Assembly: GCF_014199325.1 (NCBI RefSeq)
Contig: NZ_JACIJJ010000001.1
Location: 868,001 to 932,000, forward strand
Source of the DNA: Sphingomonas yantingensis
GTDB taxonomy: Bacteria > Pseudomonadota > Alphaproteobacteria > Sphingomonadales > Sphingomonadaceae
Reading direction: 5' to 3'
DNA: 64,000 nucleotides
In this document: piece after piece, positions 46,580 to 63,065 of the stretch
How the letters are laid out: every line of letters starts with the position of its first letter
Numbering within the stretch: position 1 is the stretch's first letter
Notes under the pieces: generated by a model
Database searches by the model: none
What the model was told of the DNA's origin: nothing
What the model saw: the letters and a program-made list of their open reading frames with translations, nothing else
Translations under genes and position numbers: made by a program

Positions 46580-47850
46580 GCCGCGCGCATCACGAGCGGG
46601 CCGGCCACGGCCGGGCGCCAGGCGAGCCATGCAGCGGCGACGAACAACGCCGCCTCCAGCGCGAATACCAGTCCGAACGCGGCTGGGATCGAACCGGTCA
46701 GTGCGCGAAGCGCATCGACGCCGCCCGCACCGATCAACCCGCCGAGCGCAAAGGCGATCGCCTGCGCCGCGCCCCAGACGCCCATCCGCACGCCCTCTCG
46801 CCCCGGTCTGCCTGCGCTCGCCAGCGTCATCATCGCGCCGATCGCCGCCACCGCGAACACGCCGTTGGCGAGGCCCAGTAGTGCGATGTTGAGGACCAGC
46901 GGCCAGCCGGGTCCCGCCTGTGCCCCGAATGCCAGTGCTGCCATCGCCGCCGCCGATCCGGCACAGCCGCCGCCGATCCACCGGCGAAGGCCAGCCCCAC
47001 CGCGCAGGCTGCCGCCCAACCCCGCGGTGATCATGCCGAGGAGGACGCCGCCATGCTGCACGCCGGTCAGCGCGGTCGACTGACCCGGGCTCATCCCGAA
47101 GCGCAGGCCGGCAAAGGGTTCGAGGATCAGGTCCTGCATCGAGTATGCGAGCATCGAGACGAACACGAACGCGGTGAACCGCCGCGCGGCCGGGTCCCCG
47201 GCGATGGTCCGCAGCGCCGCCGCCAGCGGCGGGGCGGGGGCGGCGGGCGCTTCCGGTGCGGTCTCGATCCGCCAGACGGCCAGCGCCGTCAGCGTGATGG
47301 CGGCAAGCGCAACGACCGCGGTGACGCGCAGCAGCCGCGCTGGGCTGAACGGATCGATCAGCGCGCCGACGACCCCCGCGGTCACGGCGATGCCGAACAC
47401 CATCATGATCCACGCGATCGCGGCAGCGGGCGCGCGCTGTGCCGGGGCGGTGCGCGCGGCGAGCAGCGCGAGCAGCGACGTGCCCGCGGCGCCCACGCCC
47501 GCACCGATCAGCGAGAACGCCAGTACGGCCAGCGCGAACCCGCCCGCGCTTCGCGTCGCCAAGAGCGGCAGTGCCGCGACCGCGAGTTGCGTGCCGGCGG
47601 CAAGCACCACCATCCCGCCTATGATCCAGCCGCCCCGCCGCTGCGTCCTGTCGGAACCATGACCCCAGGCGGGGCGTGACAACTGGACCGCATAATGCCA
47701 CGCGACCAGCCCGGCGGGCAGCGCAGCGGGCAGCGCATATTCGACGACCATCACCCGGTTGAGCAGCGAGGTGGCGAGCACCGCCAGCGCGCCGATCGCG
47801 CTCTGGACGAGGCCGAGCCGGACGATCCCGGGCCAGCCGAGTGGCTTCAC
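46576..47850 (-). CDS. PucC/BCH-family MFS protein (bch2-like)
   Basis: A 424-residue major-facilitator protein with about 12 helices, related to PucC, LhaA and Bch2, thought to handle bacteriochlorophyll delivery to antenna complexes. Support: SLLNRVMVVEYALPAALPAG near helix 1 (compare TLNRVMIVEL in LhaA of this window), GAGVGAAGTSLLALLA, and FVSMLAYSMQDLILEPFAG, the QD-LEP motif shared with LhaA. The GTG at 47850 overlaps the bchG stop (GTGA). Commonly found between bchG and bchP. Confidence 0.88.
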   Translation of the reverse strand: MKPLGWPGIVRLGLVQSAIGALAVLATSLLNRVMVVEYALPAALPAGLVAWHYAVQLSRPAWGHGSDRTQRRGGWIIGGMVVLAAGTQLAVAALPLLATRSAGGFALAVLAFSLIGAGVGAAGTSLLALLAARTAPAQRAPAAAIAWIMMVFGIAVTAGVVGALIDPFSPARLLRVTAVVALAAITLTALAVWRIETAPEAPAAPAPPLAAALRTIAGDPAARRFTAFVFVSMLAYSMQDLILEPFAGLRFGMSPGQSTALTGVQHGGVLLGMITAGLGGSLRGGAGLRRWIGGGCAGSAAAMAALAFGAQAGPGWPLVLNIALLGLANGVFAVAAIGAMMTLASAGRPGREGVRMGVWGAAQAIAFALGGLIGAGGVDALRALTGSIPAAFGLVFALEAALFVAAAWLAWRPAVAGPLVMRAA

Positions 47851-48743
47851 GCGCCGAGCCCGAACGCGGCGGCGAGCATGCCGGTGACATAGAGCGAAGT
47901 GCCGGTCGCATTGTACCACGGGGCATGGCGACGCGGATCGGACAGCAGGCGCCGCATCAGCACCACCTGTCCGGCAAGCACTGCCGTCACCGCCGTGGCG
48001 GCGATCGGATGGCCCCAATGCGCGAGAAGCGCCACCACGACGATCTGTGGCAGCGCCATCACCGCGCAGGCCAGCCGCGCCGCACGCTCGACGCCAAGTA
48101 TCACCGGCAGCGATCGCAACCCGGTCTGCCGGTCGCCCTCCACCGCCTTGAAATCATTGAGCGTCATGATGCCGTGCGCGCCGACGCTATAGAGCATCAG
48201 GATCGCCAGTACCGGCAGCGGCGGCAGCCCGCCCGCCATCACCGAGGCACCCGTGAACCAGGTCAGCCCCTCATAGGTGAGTGCCACCACCGCCGGCCCC
48301 CACCATCCGCTCGCCTTCAGCCGAAACGGCGGGGCACTATAGGCCCATGCGCAGGCAAGTCCGAGCAGCGTCGCGGCGAACACCCACGGCCCGGTCGCGG
48401 CGGCGATCGCGGCTGACAGGGCGGTGCCGATGATCGCGATGGCCAGGCCCCAGCGCCCTGCAATCCGGCCAGAGGGAATCGGTCGCTCCGGCTGGTTGAT
48501 CGCGTCGACATGGCGGTCGAACCAGTCGTTGACCGCCTGGCTGGTCCCGCAAACCAGCGGCCCGGTGAGCAGGATGCCCGCGATCAGGAAACCCCAGCGA
48601 TCCGCCAGTGGCACGCCGGAGGAGACGACGCCGCACATGAATGCCCAGATCGGCGGAAACCAGGTGATCGGCTTCAATAGCTCGATCACGTCGCGCGCGG
48701 CGGGAAGGGGAACTACTCCGGCCGTGGTCGTCAGGCGCGCCAT
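47847..48743 (-). CDS. bchG: Bacteriochlorophyll synthase
   Basis: A 298-residue UbiA-family prenyltransferase esterifying bacteriochlorophyllide a with a geranylgeranyl or phytyl tail. The polyprenyl-diphosphate/Mg motif appears as NDWFDRHVDAINQPERP (residues 72-88); the second aspartate-rich block is LNDFKAVEGDRQTGLRSLP. Several membrane helices. First gene of the minus-strand bch operon. Upstream (48750-48790) lies a sigma-70-like promoter overlapping a PpsR palindrome; no ribosome site precedes the ATG, suggesting a leaderless mRNA. Confidence 0.94.
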   Translation of the reverse strand: MARLTTTAGVVPLPAARDVIELLKPITWFPPIWAFMCGVVSSGVPLADRWGFLIAGILLTGPLVCGTSQAVNDWFDRHVDAINQPERPIPSGRIAGRWGLAIAIIGTALSAAIAAATGPWVFAATLLGLACAWAYSAPPFRLKASGWWGPAVVALTYEGLTWFTGASVMAGGLPPLPVLAILMLYSVGAHGIMTLNDFKAVEGDRQTGLRSLPVILGVERAARLACAVMALPQIVVVALLAHWGHPIAATAVTAVLAGQVVLMRRLLSDPRRHAPWYNATGTSLYVTGMLAAAFGLGA

Positions 48744-48749
48744 GGCAGG

Positions 48750-48778
48750 AGGCTATGCCTGACGCACCCCCGCGTCAA
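48750..48778 (-). promoter_or_regulatory. Predicted bchG promoter
   Basis: On the minus strand, -35 TTGACG (48778-48773), a 17-bp spacer and -10 TAGCCT (48755-48750). Counting 7 nt from the end of the -10 element puts the transcription start at 48743, the A of the bchG ATG. The -35 is inside the PpsR-type palindrome. Confidence 0.55.
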
Positions 48779-48790
48779 ACCGAATTGACA
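48773..48790. promoter_or_regulatory. PpsR-type operator upstream of bchG
   Basis: CGTC-N10-GACA (other strand TGTC-N10-GACG), one mismatch from the PpsR/CrtJ consensus TGTC-N10-GACA. It overlaps the predicted -35 of bchG, as expected for an aerobic repressor site. A second inverted repeat, TGACGC-N6-GCGTCA, overlaps it at 48760-48777. Confidence 0.7.
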
Positions 48791-48796
48791 GATCGC

Positions 48797-50233
48797 TCAG
48801 TCCTCGTTCGAAACGAGGTTGCCGAGACCGTGGCGGTGGAGCTTCGAATAAAGGCTCTGCCGGCTGACGCCCAGGATCTCCGCCGCCGACGCGCGGTTGT
48901 CGGCGGTGTAGGCAAGCGCCGCCTCGATGCACAGTCGCTCGATCAGGTCGGTCGATTCCCGCACGATCTCCTTCAGCGACATGCGCCCGACCAGGCCCGT
49001 CAGCTGCTCGACCGAGCGTGGCAGGTCGCGCGGGATCTCCGGCGCGTCGCGCAGGCGCCGGCCGACCGAACGAAGCGTAAAGCCGAAACATTCGCCCGCC
49101 GGGCTGGGCGCCATGACCGCGGATACCTCGACCGCCTCCTCGCCGCCCGCCGACCCCCGCACGATCGTCGCGACGTTGCGGACCGCGCCATGCTCGCGAA
49201 GCTGCGCGACGATGAGTTCGAGGTCGATGCCCGGCCGGCCCAGCCAGGCATTAAGGCGCGCGCCCGCGACGCGGTCCGCCGACGGCACCTCGGCAAGGTC
49301 GATGAAGGCGGCGTTGGCGGTCAGGATCGACAGGTTGCGGTCGGTCAGCACAAAGGCGTCGGGCATCCGGTCGACGACCTCGCCGAGTGCGTCGTCCTGA
49401 CGCCGCGCCGGTGACATGGGCGCGGCGGCGATCCGCACGAGGAGGAGCGGTGCGCGCGCCTGTCGGAACGGACGCGCGGAAAGCGTGGCGGTGCCATGGC
49501 CGCCCGCGAGGGTCACGGTCGCGGGGGCTACGTCGTCCGCCGCCTCCACCGCGCCCAGATGCGCCATCAGGTCGTCGCGCGCGGCAGGGTCGACCAGGAT
49601 ATGCACGGGCTCGCCGACCAGCGCGCCCTCGACCGCGCCGATCAGGCGATGGGCGGCGGGGTTCGCCTCGCGGATACGCCTGGTGCCGGCGTCGACGATC
49701 AGGACGGGCTCTGACGCCATCTCGAACAGCAGGCGATAGCGGGTCTCGGCCTGGCGCAGGCGGATATAGTCGCGCTCCAGCGACTGCTGCGCCTGGATCA
49801 GGCGCTGCTGCATCTGCGCGGCGCTGCGCATGTCGCGGCCGATCGCGATGCGGCGATCCTCGCCAAGGCCCATGACGAGGTAGCGGATCGGCACGTCGCC
49901 GCCGGCCAGCGGGTGGTTCACCTGGCGCCATCGGCCCGGCGCATCGCCCCCGGCAGCGGCGGCGAGCATCTCGGCCACCTTGTCGCGGCTTTCGATCGTC
50001 ACCGTCTCGGCAAAGCGCTCACCGACCCAGGCGTCAAGGCCATGGTGCGCAAGCTCGCCGTTGGACACCGCCACGTCGAGGATGCGGCCATCGCCCGACA
50101 GGATCAGCGCGACGTCGCCCATCGCGGCGAGCAACCCACCCGCTGTCGCAGCGTCGAGCGTTGCGGGCAGCGTGCCCGAACGGGAAAAGGCGGTGGTCCG
50201 GGCGGGAGCGATCTGCTTGTTCACGACGAGCAC
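48797..50233 (-). CDS. ppsR: Photosynthesis repressor PpsR/CrtJ
   Basis: A 478-residue PAS-PAS-HTH regulator that represses photosynthesis genes under oxygen by binding TGT-N12-ACA palindromes. An N-terminal PAS-like region (about 30-150), a Q-linker (QMQQRLIQAQQSLERDYIRL), two PAS domains and a Fis-type HTH (ADNRASAAEILGVSRQSLYS) are seen. Only two Cys exist: Cys435 beside the HTH (corresponding to the redox Cys of Rhodobacter PpsR) and Cys382. The start is one of two close GTGs (50233 or 50224); GGAG precedes 50233. It lies 22 nt after ppaA on the same strand. Confidence 0.9.
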   Translation of the reverse strand: MLVVNKQIAPARTTAFSRSGTLPATLDAATAGGLLAAMGDVALILSGDGRILDVAVSNGELAHHGLDAWVGERFAETVTIESRDKVAEMLAAAAGGDAPGRWRQVNHPLAGGDVPIRYLVMGLGEDRRIAIGRDMRSAAQMQQRLIQAQQSLERDYIRLRQAETRYRLLFEMASEPVLIVDAGTRRIREANPAAHRLIGAVEGALVGEPVHILVDPAARDDLMAHLGAVEAADDVAPATVTLAGGHGTATLSARPFRQARAPLLLVRIAAAPMSPARRQDDALGEVVDRMPDAFVLTDRNLSILTANAAFIDLAEVPSADRVAGARLNAWLGRPGIDLELIVAQLREHGAVRNVATIVRGSAGGEEAVEVSAVMAPSPAGECFGFTLRSVGRRLRDAPEIPRDLPRSVEQLTGLVGRMSLKEIVRESTDLIERLCIEAALAYTADNRASAAEILGVSRQSLYSKLHRHGLGNLVSNED

Positions 50234-50255
50234 CGGACTCCGGGAAAAACGGGTT

Positions 50256-51131
50256 TCACTGGGCGGCAAGGACCTCCCCGGCGCGAGCCCGGACCAGGTC
50301 CGCCGCCATGTCGAGGGCGAGCCTGGGGTCGCGCGCGGTGCCATCGGCGCCGACACAGGTTGCGAGAAGCGGGTCCTGAAGGAAGACACGCCCACCGACC
50401 ATCACGCTAACCTGCGGATTTTTCGAGGAAATCCTAAGGTCGGCGATCAGCGATGCGAGCGGGGCGATATGGCAGTCGCAACTGATCGTCAATCCGATCA
50501 GATCGAAGTGGCGTCCGGCCACGCGATCGAGCAGCTCGTTGACCTCCGCACCGAACCAGCGATCGGTATCCCATCCCCCGCCGCGGAACAGCTCCTCGAC
50601 AACGACGGTGCCGAAGGTGTGGGAATCACCGGGCATCACCGTGAACAGGGCGGTCAGTCGCGGTTCGGCATCAATCCGAGGCCGCGGCGTGCGATCGGCG
50701 ATCTCGTGCACCACTTCCTGCAATCGCCAAAGGCCCATGGTCACTTCGACAAAGTCGCAACGATCGCTTTCCCACCATTCGCCGAGCAGCCGGGCGGTGG
50801 GGGCCATCAGATCGACGAGCACCGCCTCCAGCGGAACGCCGCGCGCTAGAATCCCCTCGACATGCGCAAGCACGATGTCGGCCTCCACCTCCAGCGTCAT
50901 CGGCGCGAGGGTGGCTACGTCCTGCGCCCCGATCGCGTGGATCGGCGAGAAGTTCGGCACGGGGGCCGCATGGCGATGCGCGACCATCAGTCGGGGAATG
51001 ATCTCGCCCTCAATCAGTGCGGATAGCACGCTGGGAGAGGGGGCGTGCAGGAAACTGACATTGTCGCGGTCGCGCGGTGCCCGACCGCGGTCGGACCATC
51101 CCTTCCCATCAACTGGCGCAGTGGTCGCCAT
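50256..51131 (-). CDS. ppaA: B12-binding photosynthesis regulator PpaA/AerR
   Basis: A 291-residue cobalamin-binding regulator working with PpsR. The N-terminal helical domain (about 75-150) precedes a B12-binding Rossmann domain with Asp169-Ser-His171-Thr-Phe-Gly174 in MPGDSHTFGTVVV, the DxHxxG signature in which His ligates cobalt; LIGLTISCDCHIAPLASLIA and VMVGGRVFLQDP complete the fold. AerR in Rhodobacter uses light-exposed B12 to control CrtJ, so this pair likely senses light and redox together. ATG at 51131 has GGAGAG upstream. Confidence 0.88.
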   Translation of the reverse strand: MATTAPVDGKGWSDRGRAPRDRDNVSFLHAPSPSVLSALIEGEIIPRLMVAHRHAAPVPNFSPIHAIGAQDVATLAPMTLEVEADIVLAHVEGILARGVPLEAVLVDLMAPTARLLGEWWESDRCDFVEVTMGLWRLQEVVHEIADRTPRPRIDAEPRLTALFTVMPGDSHTFGTVVVEELFRGGGWDTDRWFGAEVNELLDRVAGRHFDLIGLTISCDCHIAPLASLIADLRISSKNPQVSVMVGGRVFLQDPLLATCVGADGTARDPRLALDMAADLVRARAGEVLAAQ

Positions 51132-51266
51132 CGTCAGCTCTCCGCCCGGTCAAGTTAGCCTTGGTCCGGCTGGCAGGATCGCCATCTTTGGAATGTCCCG
51201 CGAATCATAACCTATGCCTGTTTCGGGTGACTCGCAATCGTCAGTCGTTATTGCATCGCAACGAAG

Positions 51267-51284
51267 TGTCTTGTTCCATGGACG
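51267..51284. promoter_or_regulatory. PpsR-type operator 1 upstream of bchF
   Basis: TGTC-N10-GACG, one mismatch from TGTC-N10-GACA. Its right half overlaps operator 2 by two bases. Confidence 0.65.
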
Positions 51285-51294
51285 TCAAGAAAGA

Positions 51295-51300
<6 letters not shown>
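51283..51300. promoter_or_regulatory. PpsR-type operator 2 upstream of bchF
   Basis: CGTC-N10-GACA, one mismatch from consensus; its GACA is part of the TTGACA -35 element. The centres of the two operators are 16 bp apart, on similar helix faces within about half a turn of two turns, fitting cooperative tetramer binding. Confidence 0.7.
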
Positions 51301-53138
<1,838 letters not shown>

Positions 53139-53139
<1 letters not shown>

Positions 53140-54660
53140 TGCAGCTCGCGGTCTGGACATATGAGGGGCCACCCCATGTCGGCGCGATGCGGGTCGCGAC
53201 TGCGATGGAGGGCGTCCACTACGTTCTCCACGCGCCGCAGGGCGACACCTATGCCGACCTGTTGTTCACGATGATCGAGCGGCGCGCCAAGCGCCCGCCC
53301 GTCACCTACACGACGTTCCAGGCGCGGGATCTCGGCAAGGATACCGCGCACCTGTTCCAGACTGCGGCGCGCGAGGCGTATGCGCGCTTCCAGCCACAGG
53401 CGATGCTGGTCGGCGCGTCGTGCACCGCCGAGCTGATCCAGGACGACCCGGCGGGCCTGGCCGAGGCGATGCGCTTGCCGTGCCCGGTCATCGCGCTCGA
53501 ACTGCCGAGCTATCAGCGCCGCGAAAGCTGGGGCGCGAGCGAGACCTTCTACCAGCTCGTCCGCGCACTCGCCGACCGCGATGCGCGGCCCGCCCCGCGT
53601 GAGGGCCGCCGGCCGCGCGCCAATCTGCTGGGGCCGACCGCGCTCGGCTTTCGCCACCGCGATGACGTGATCGAGGTGACGCGGCTCCTGGAGACGATGG
53701 GGATCGACGTGGCGCTGGTCGTCCCGCTCGGGGCTAGCCCAGCCGATCTCGCCGCGATCGGGACCGCGGATTTCAACATCTGTCTCTATCCCGAAACCGC
53801 CGACACTGCCTGTCGCTGGCTGGAGCGGACCTTCGGGCAGAAGACGGTGCGGACCGTGCCGATCGGCCATGGCGCGACGATGGACTTCGTGGCGGAGGTC
53901 GCTGCCGCCGCGGGCCTCGCCGACATCCCCGCGCTGCCGCACTCGAACCTGCCCTGGTGGAGCAAGTCGGTCGATTCGACCTATCTCACCGCCAAGCGCG
54001 TGTTCGTGTTCGGCGACGCGACCCACGCGATCGCCGCCGCTCGCGTAGCGCGCGACGAACTGGGGTTCGAGGTCGTCGGCCTGGGCTGCTACAACCGCGA
54101 ATTCGCCCGCGACCTCCGCGAGGCCGCCAAGCTGTACGGCGTCGAGCCGCTTGTCACCGACGACTATCTGGCGGTCGAGCAGGCGATCCAGGCGGCGCAG
54201 CCCGAACTGGTGCTCGGCACGCAAATGGAGCGGCACATCGCCAAGCGGCTGCGCATCCCCTGCGCGGTCATCTCCTCGCCCGTCCATGTCCAGGACTTCC
54301 CAGCGCGCTATTCGCCGCAAATGGGGTTCGAGGGGGCGAACGTCCTGTTCGACACCTGGGTCCACCCGCTGGTCATGGGGCTGGAGGAGCATCTCCTCAC
54401 CATGTTCCGCGACGATTTCGAGTTCTCGGACGCGCATGGCGCCAGCCACCTTGGACATGCTCACCTCGGCCACGCCGCCCCCACGACGGCGTCGGTCGAG
54501 GTGCCCGAAGCGGAAGGCTGGACGCCCGAGGCCGAGCGCGAGCTGTTAAAGATCCCCTTCTTCGTCCGCGGCAAGGCGCGCCGGAACACCGAAGCGTTCG
54601 CCGCCGGGCGAGGGATCGCCAGCATCACCCTCGACACGCTGTACGAGGCCAAGGCGCATT

Positions 54661-54671
<11 letters not shown>
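53139..54671 (+). CDS. bchB: Light-independent protochlorophyllide reductase subunit B
   Basis: A 510-residue NifK-like DPOR subunit. Asp36 ([12 protein letters not shown]) is the unusual aspartate ligand of the 4Fe-4S cluster. [52 protein letters not shown] and [20 protein letters not shown] are family-typical. The C-terminal region ([20 protein letters not shown], then [17 protein letters not shown]) is the PCP_red-like domain. A His-rich linker ([15 protein letters not shown]) precedes it. The last 11 nt overlap bchH. Confidence 0.95.
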
Positions 54672-59780
<5,109 letters not shown>

Positions 59781-59784
<4 letters not shown>

Positions 59785-61205
59785 GCCGCATCGCCGCCCT
59801 TCGTGACGGCCACTTCTGGGCGCGGCTCGGCACGCGCTTCCTGCCGTTCGCGGATGCGGCGACGCCCGAGCTGCCGCTGGGGCGGCTCCTGCGCCTGTCG
59901 CTGTTCCAGATTTCGGTGGGCATGGCCGCCGTGCTGCTGACCGGCACGCTCAACCGGGTGATGATCGTCGAGCTGGGCATGTCGGCCAGTTTCGTCGCGA
60001 TCATGGTGTCGCTGCCGCTCGTCTTTGCGCCGCTGCGCGCGCTGATCGGCTTCCGGTCGGACACGCACCGCTCGGTGCTCGGCTGGCGGCGGGTGCCATA
60101 TATCTGGTTCGGTACGCTTCTTCAGTTCGGCGGCTTGGCGCTGTTGCCGTTCGCAATCCTCGTGATGACGGGTGCGGGGCAGGGGTCGGCGGCGGTCGGG
60201 CATCTGGGCGCGGCGGCAGCGTTCCTGCTGGTCGGCGCCGGCATGCACACGACGCAGACTGCGGGCCTCGCCCTTGCCACCGACCTTGCCGACGAAGCCT
60301 CCCGCCCGCGCGTCGTCGCGCTTCTATACGTCAGCCTGCTTGTCGGAATGCTGGTGAGCGCGATCGTCATCGGCCGCGTCCTTGCCGACTTCAGCCCGAC
60401 GCGGCTGGTGCAGGTGGTGCAGGGTGCCGCCGTCCTGACCATGGTCCTCAACATCACCGCGCTGTGGAAGCAGGAAGCGCGCGATCGCACCCGCCGCCCG
60501 GTGGCAGAGGCGAAGCCTGCCTTTGGACCTGCCTGGGGCCGGTTCATCGCGGTGCCGCGCACGCGCCGGCTGCTCGTTGCGGTCGGGCTGGGTGCCGCGG
60601 CGTTCAGCATGCAGGACGTGCTGCTCGAACCCTATGGCGGACAGATCCTGCGCCTGTCGGTCGGGGTCACGACGTCGCTGACCGCCGTGTGGGCCGCCGG
60701 GATGCTCGCCGGCTTCGCCTTTGCTGCGCGCGCGCTGGCCGGCGGCGCCGATCCGCACCGGCTGGCCGGGTTCGGCGCGGTCGGCGGGATCACCGCCTTC
60801 ATCGCCATCCTGTTCGCCGGCCCGCTGGAGGCGCCGGTGCTGCTGGGCATCGGCGCGGCGTTTATCGGCGCGGGTTCCGGCCTGTTCTCGGTTGGCACGC
60901 TGACTGCGGCGATGGCGCTGGAGGATGGCGGCCATCGCGGGCTGTCGCTCGGCGCCTGGGGCGCGGTACAGGCGAGCGCGGCGGGCACCGCCATCGCGAT
61001 CGGCGCGCTGATGCGCGACTGGGTGTCGAGCGCCGCTGTTGCGAACCGACTGGGCGCGACGCTGGCCGGGCCGGTGACGGGCTATGCCGCGGTCTATCTC
61101 GCCGAAATCCTGCTTCTGCTTGCCACCATCGTCGCATTGGGGCCGCTCGTTCGCGGTGCCGGTGCGCCCCCGTCTCGCTTCGGCCTCAGCGAATTTCCGA
61201 TCTGA
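59781..61205 (+). CDS. lhaA: LH1 assembly protein LhaA (PucC/MFS family)
   Basis: A 474-residue, about 12-helix protein that assists light-harvesting 1 assembly. Blocks FLPFADAATPELPLGRLLRL, GTLNRVMIVELGMSASFVA, GFRSDTHRSVLGWRRVPYIW and FSMQDVLLEPYGGQILRLSV are typical of LhaA/PucC. Lies between bchM and puhA, its usual position. The GTG at 59781 is coupled to bchM. A second member of this family is encoded at 46576-47850. Confidence 0.93.
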
Positions 61206-61216
61206 AAGGAACGGCC

Positions 61217-61984
61217 ATGCATCCCGATCTCACCCCCGGTCTCGACGTCGCCATGCTGGTGTTCTGGGCGTTCGTGCTGTTCTTTGTGGGCCTGATCTTC
61301 TATCTGCGGCGCGAGGATCGGCGCGAGGGTTACCCGCTCGAGGACAACGTGACCGGCCGGCTCGATCCGCCCGGCGGCGTGCTCAGCACTGCAAGCCCCA
61401 AGGCGTACAAGCTGCCCTTCGGCCACGGCACCGTCTATGCGCCGCACGACAAGCGCGATCCGGTCAACATTGCCGCGCGGCGCACCGACCGCTTTCCCGG
61501 CGCGCCCATCGCGCCGACCGGCGATCCGCTGGCCGACGGCATCGGCCCGGCCGCCTGGGTTGAGCGCGCCAAGCGCCCCGACCTCGATTTCGAGGGGCAT
61601 CCGCGCGTCGTGCCGATGTCGAGCGCGGCGGGTTTCCACATCGCGCATGAGGATCCGGGCCTGGTCGGCTGGCCGCTCTTTGGCCTCGACGGCGTGCTGG
61701 CGGGCAAGATCACCGACCTGTGGATCGACAAGGCCGATCGCCTCGTCCGCTACATCCAGTTCGATGCGCCCGGCGGCCCGGCGCTGGCCCCGATGATGAT
61801 GGCGTCGGTCAATCGCCGCCGCGGTAAGGTGGTCGTCGACGCGCTCAACGGCGCGCAGTTTGCGGGCGTGCCGCGCCTCGACTCGCCGACCCAGATTACG
61901 CTCTATGAGGAAGAGCGCGTCCAGGCTTACTTCGGCGGTGGCTATCTCTATGCCACTCGTAACCGGCAGGAGCCGTTCCTGTGA
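61217..61984 (+). CDS. puhA: Photosynthetic reaction centre H subunit
   Basis: A 255-residue H subunit, with one transmembrane helix near the N-terminus (AMLVFWAFVLFFVGLIFYL, residues 12-30) and the cytoplasmic domain guarding the QB site. REDRREGYPLEDNVTGR, PKAYKLPFGHGTVYAP, PLFGLDGVLAGKITDLWIDK and ADRLVRYIQFDAPGG are typical. AAAGGA precedes the ATG at 61217. Followed by overlapping puhB. Confidence 0.96.
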   Translation: MHPDLTPGLDVAMLVFWAFVLFFVGLIFYLRREDRREGYPLEDNVTGRLDPPGGVLSTASPKAYKLPFGHGTVYAPHDKRDPVNIAARRTDRFPGAPIAPTGDPLADGIGPAAWVERAKRPDLDFEGHPRVVPMSSAAGFHIAHEDPGLVGWPLFGLDGVLAGKITDLWIDKADRLVRYIQFDAPGGPALAPMMMASVNRRRGKVVVDALNGAQFAGVPRLDSPTQITLYEEERVQAYFGGGYLYATRNRQEPFL

Positions 61985-62592
61985 CCGAATATGAGATCGA
62001 GCCGGTACCGGGCCTCCCCGGCCACTTGCCGCCGGGCGAGACGATGCTGTGGCAGGGGCGGCCCGACCGGGCGAGCCTGGCGCGGCACGCGTTCCATACC
62101 CGCGGCGTCGCGATCTACTTCGCGCTGTTGACCGCACTGGCGCTGGCGAGCGGCGGGCCGGTGGCGGCGGCGATGACCGCGGGGCTTGGGCTGACGGCGT
62201 TCGCGCTGCTGCATGCTTTCGCATGGGGGGCCGCGAGGACGACGATCTACACGCTGACCGATCGCCGCGTCGTGCTGCGCATCGGAACGGCGGTGCCCAA
62301 ATGCGTCAACCTGCCGCTGTCGCAGGTCGTCGCAGTCGACATGGCGGTGCGCCGTGACGGTACCGGCGACCTGCCGCTCACGCTCGCCAGCGGTTCTGGC
62401 CTTGGCTATCTCGCGCTATGGCCACACGCCCGGCCGCTGAAGCTCGCGCGGCCGCAGCCGATGCTGCGCTCGCTAAAGGACCCGCAGGCGGTCGCCGCGC
62501 TGCTCGCGCGCACCTGCCTCGCCGCCGGCGCGGCGCGAGCGGAGGTGCGGGCCGCGCCCGAGCCGATGTTCGCAGGAGCACAGGCGGCATGA
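61981..62592 (+). CDS. puhB: Photosynthetic complex assembly protein PuhB
   Basis: A 203-residue membrane protein with a PH-like domain that dimerises and helps reaction-centre assembly. YEIEPVPGLPGHLPPGETML then WQGRPDRASLARHAFHTRGV near the N-terminus are typical; two hydrophobic segments lie at about 42-82, and TIYTLTDRRVVLRIGTAVPK begins the PH-like fold. GTG start overlaps puhA (GTGA); stop overlaps puhC (ATGA). Confidence 0.9.
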   Translation: MTEYEIEPVPGLPGHLPPGETMLWQGRPDRASLARHAFHTRGVAIYFALLTALALASGGPVAAAMTAGLGLTAFALLHAFAWGAARTTIYTLTDRRVVLRIGTAVPKCVNLPLSQVVAVDMAVRRDGTGDLPLTLASGSGLGYLALWPHARPLKLARPQPMLRSLKDPQAVAALLARTCLAAGAARAEVRAAPEPMFAGAQAA

Positions 62593-63065
62593 GTCACGAC
62601 CACGCCACGATGCTCCCGCGCGGGACGGTGGCAATGACCGGCGCGCTGATCCTGTTCGCGATCGGTGCGACGGCGGCGGTGCGGCTGACCGGAACACCGC
62701 TCGCCGCCTCTCCCGCGGCGATGCGCGCCGAAAGCCATGTCGCCCCCGTCGCGACCCGAACGCTGCGCTTTGCCGACCGGGCCGACGGCGCCGTGGTAAT
62801 CGAGGATGTCGATGCCGGCAGCGTCGCGCAGGTGATCGAACCCGGCGAGCAGACCGGCTTCATCCGCGGTGTGATGCGTGGGCTGGCCCGCGACCGGCGG
62901 ATGCACGGCGTGGGCGAGGCGCCGCCCTTCAGCCTGACGCTGTGGCGCGACGGCGAATTGTCGCTCACCGATACCGTCACCGGCCGCTCGATCGAATTGA
63001 CCGCGTTCGGCGCGACCAACCGCGCCGCCTTCGCCGCGCTGCTGCCGCAGGAGAAACGCCCATGA
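62589..63065 (+). CDS. puhC: Photosynthetic complex assembly protein PuhC
   Basis: A 158-residue single-pass membrane protein needed for efficient LH1-RC assembly. One N-terminal helix (GTVAMTGALILFAIGATAAV) and a periplasmic domain with the family blocks RTLRFADRADGAVVIEDVDA and GFIRGVMRGLARDRRMHGVG, then PFSLTLWRDGELSLTDTVTG. Overlaps puhB and the next small ORF by 4 nt each. Confidence 0.9.
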   Translation: MSHDHATMLPRGTVAMTGALILFAIGATAAVRLTGTPLAASPAAMRAESHVAPVATRTLRFADRADGAVVIEDVDAGSVAQVIEPGEQTGFIRGVMRGLARDRRMHGVGEAPPFSLTLWRDGELSLTDTVTGRSIELTAFGATNRAAFAALLPQEKRP

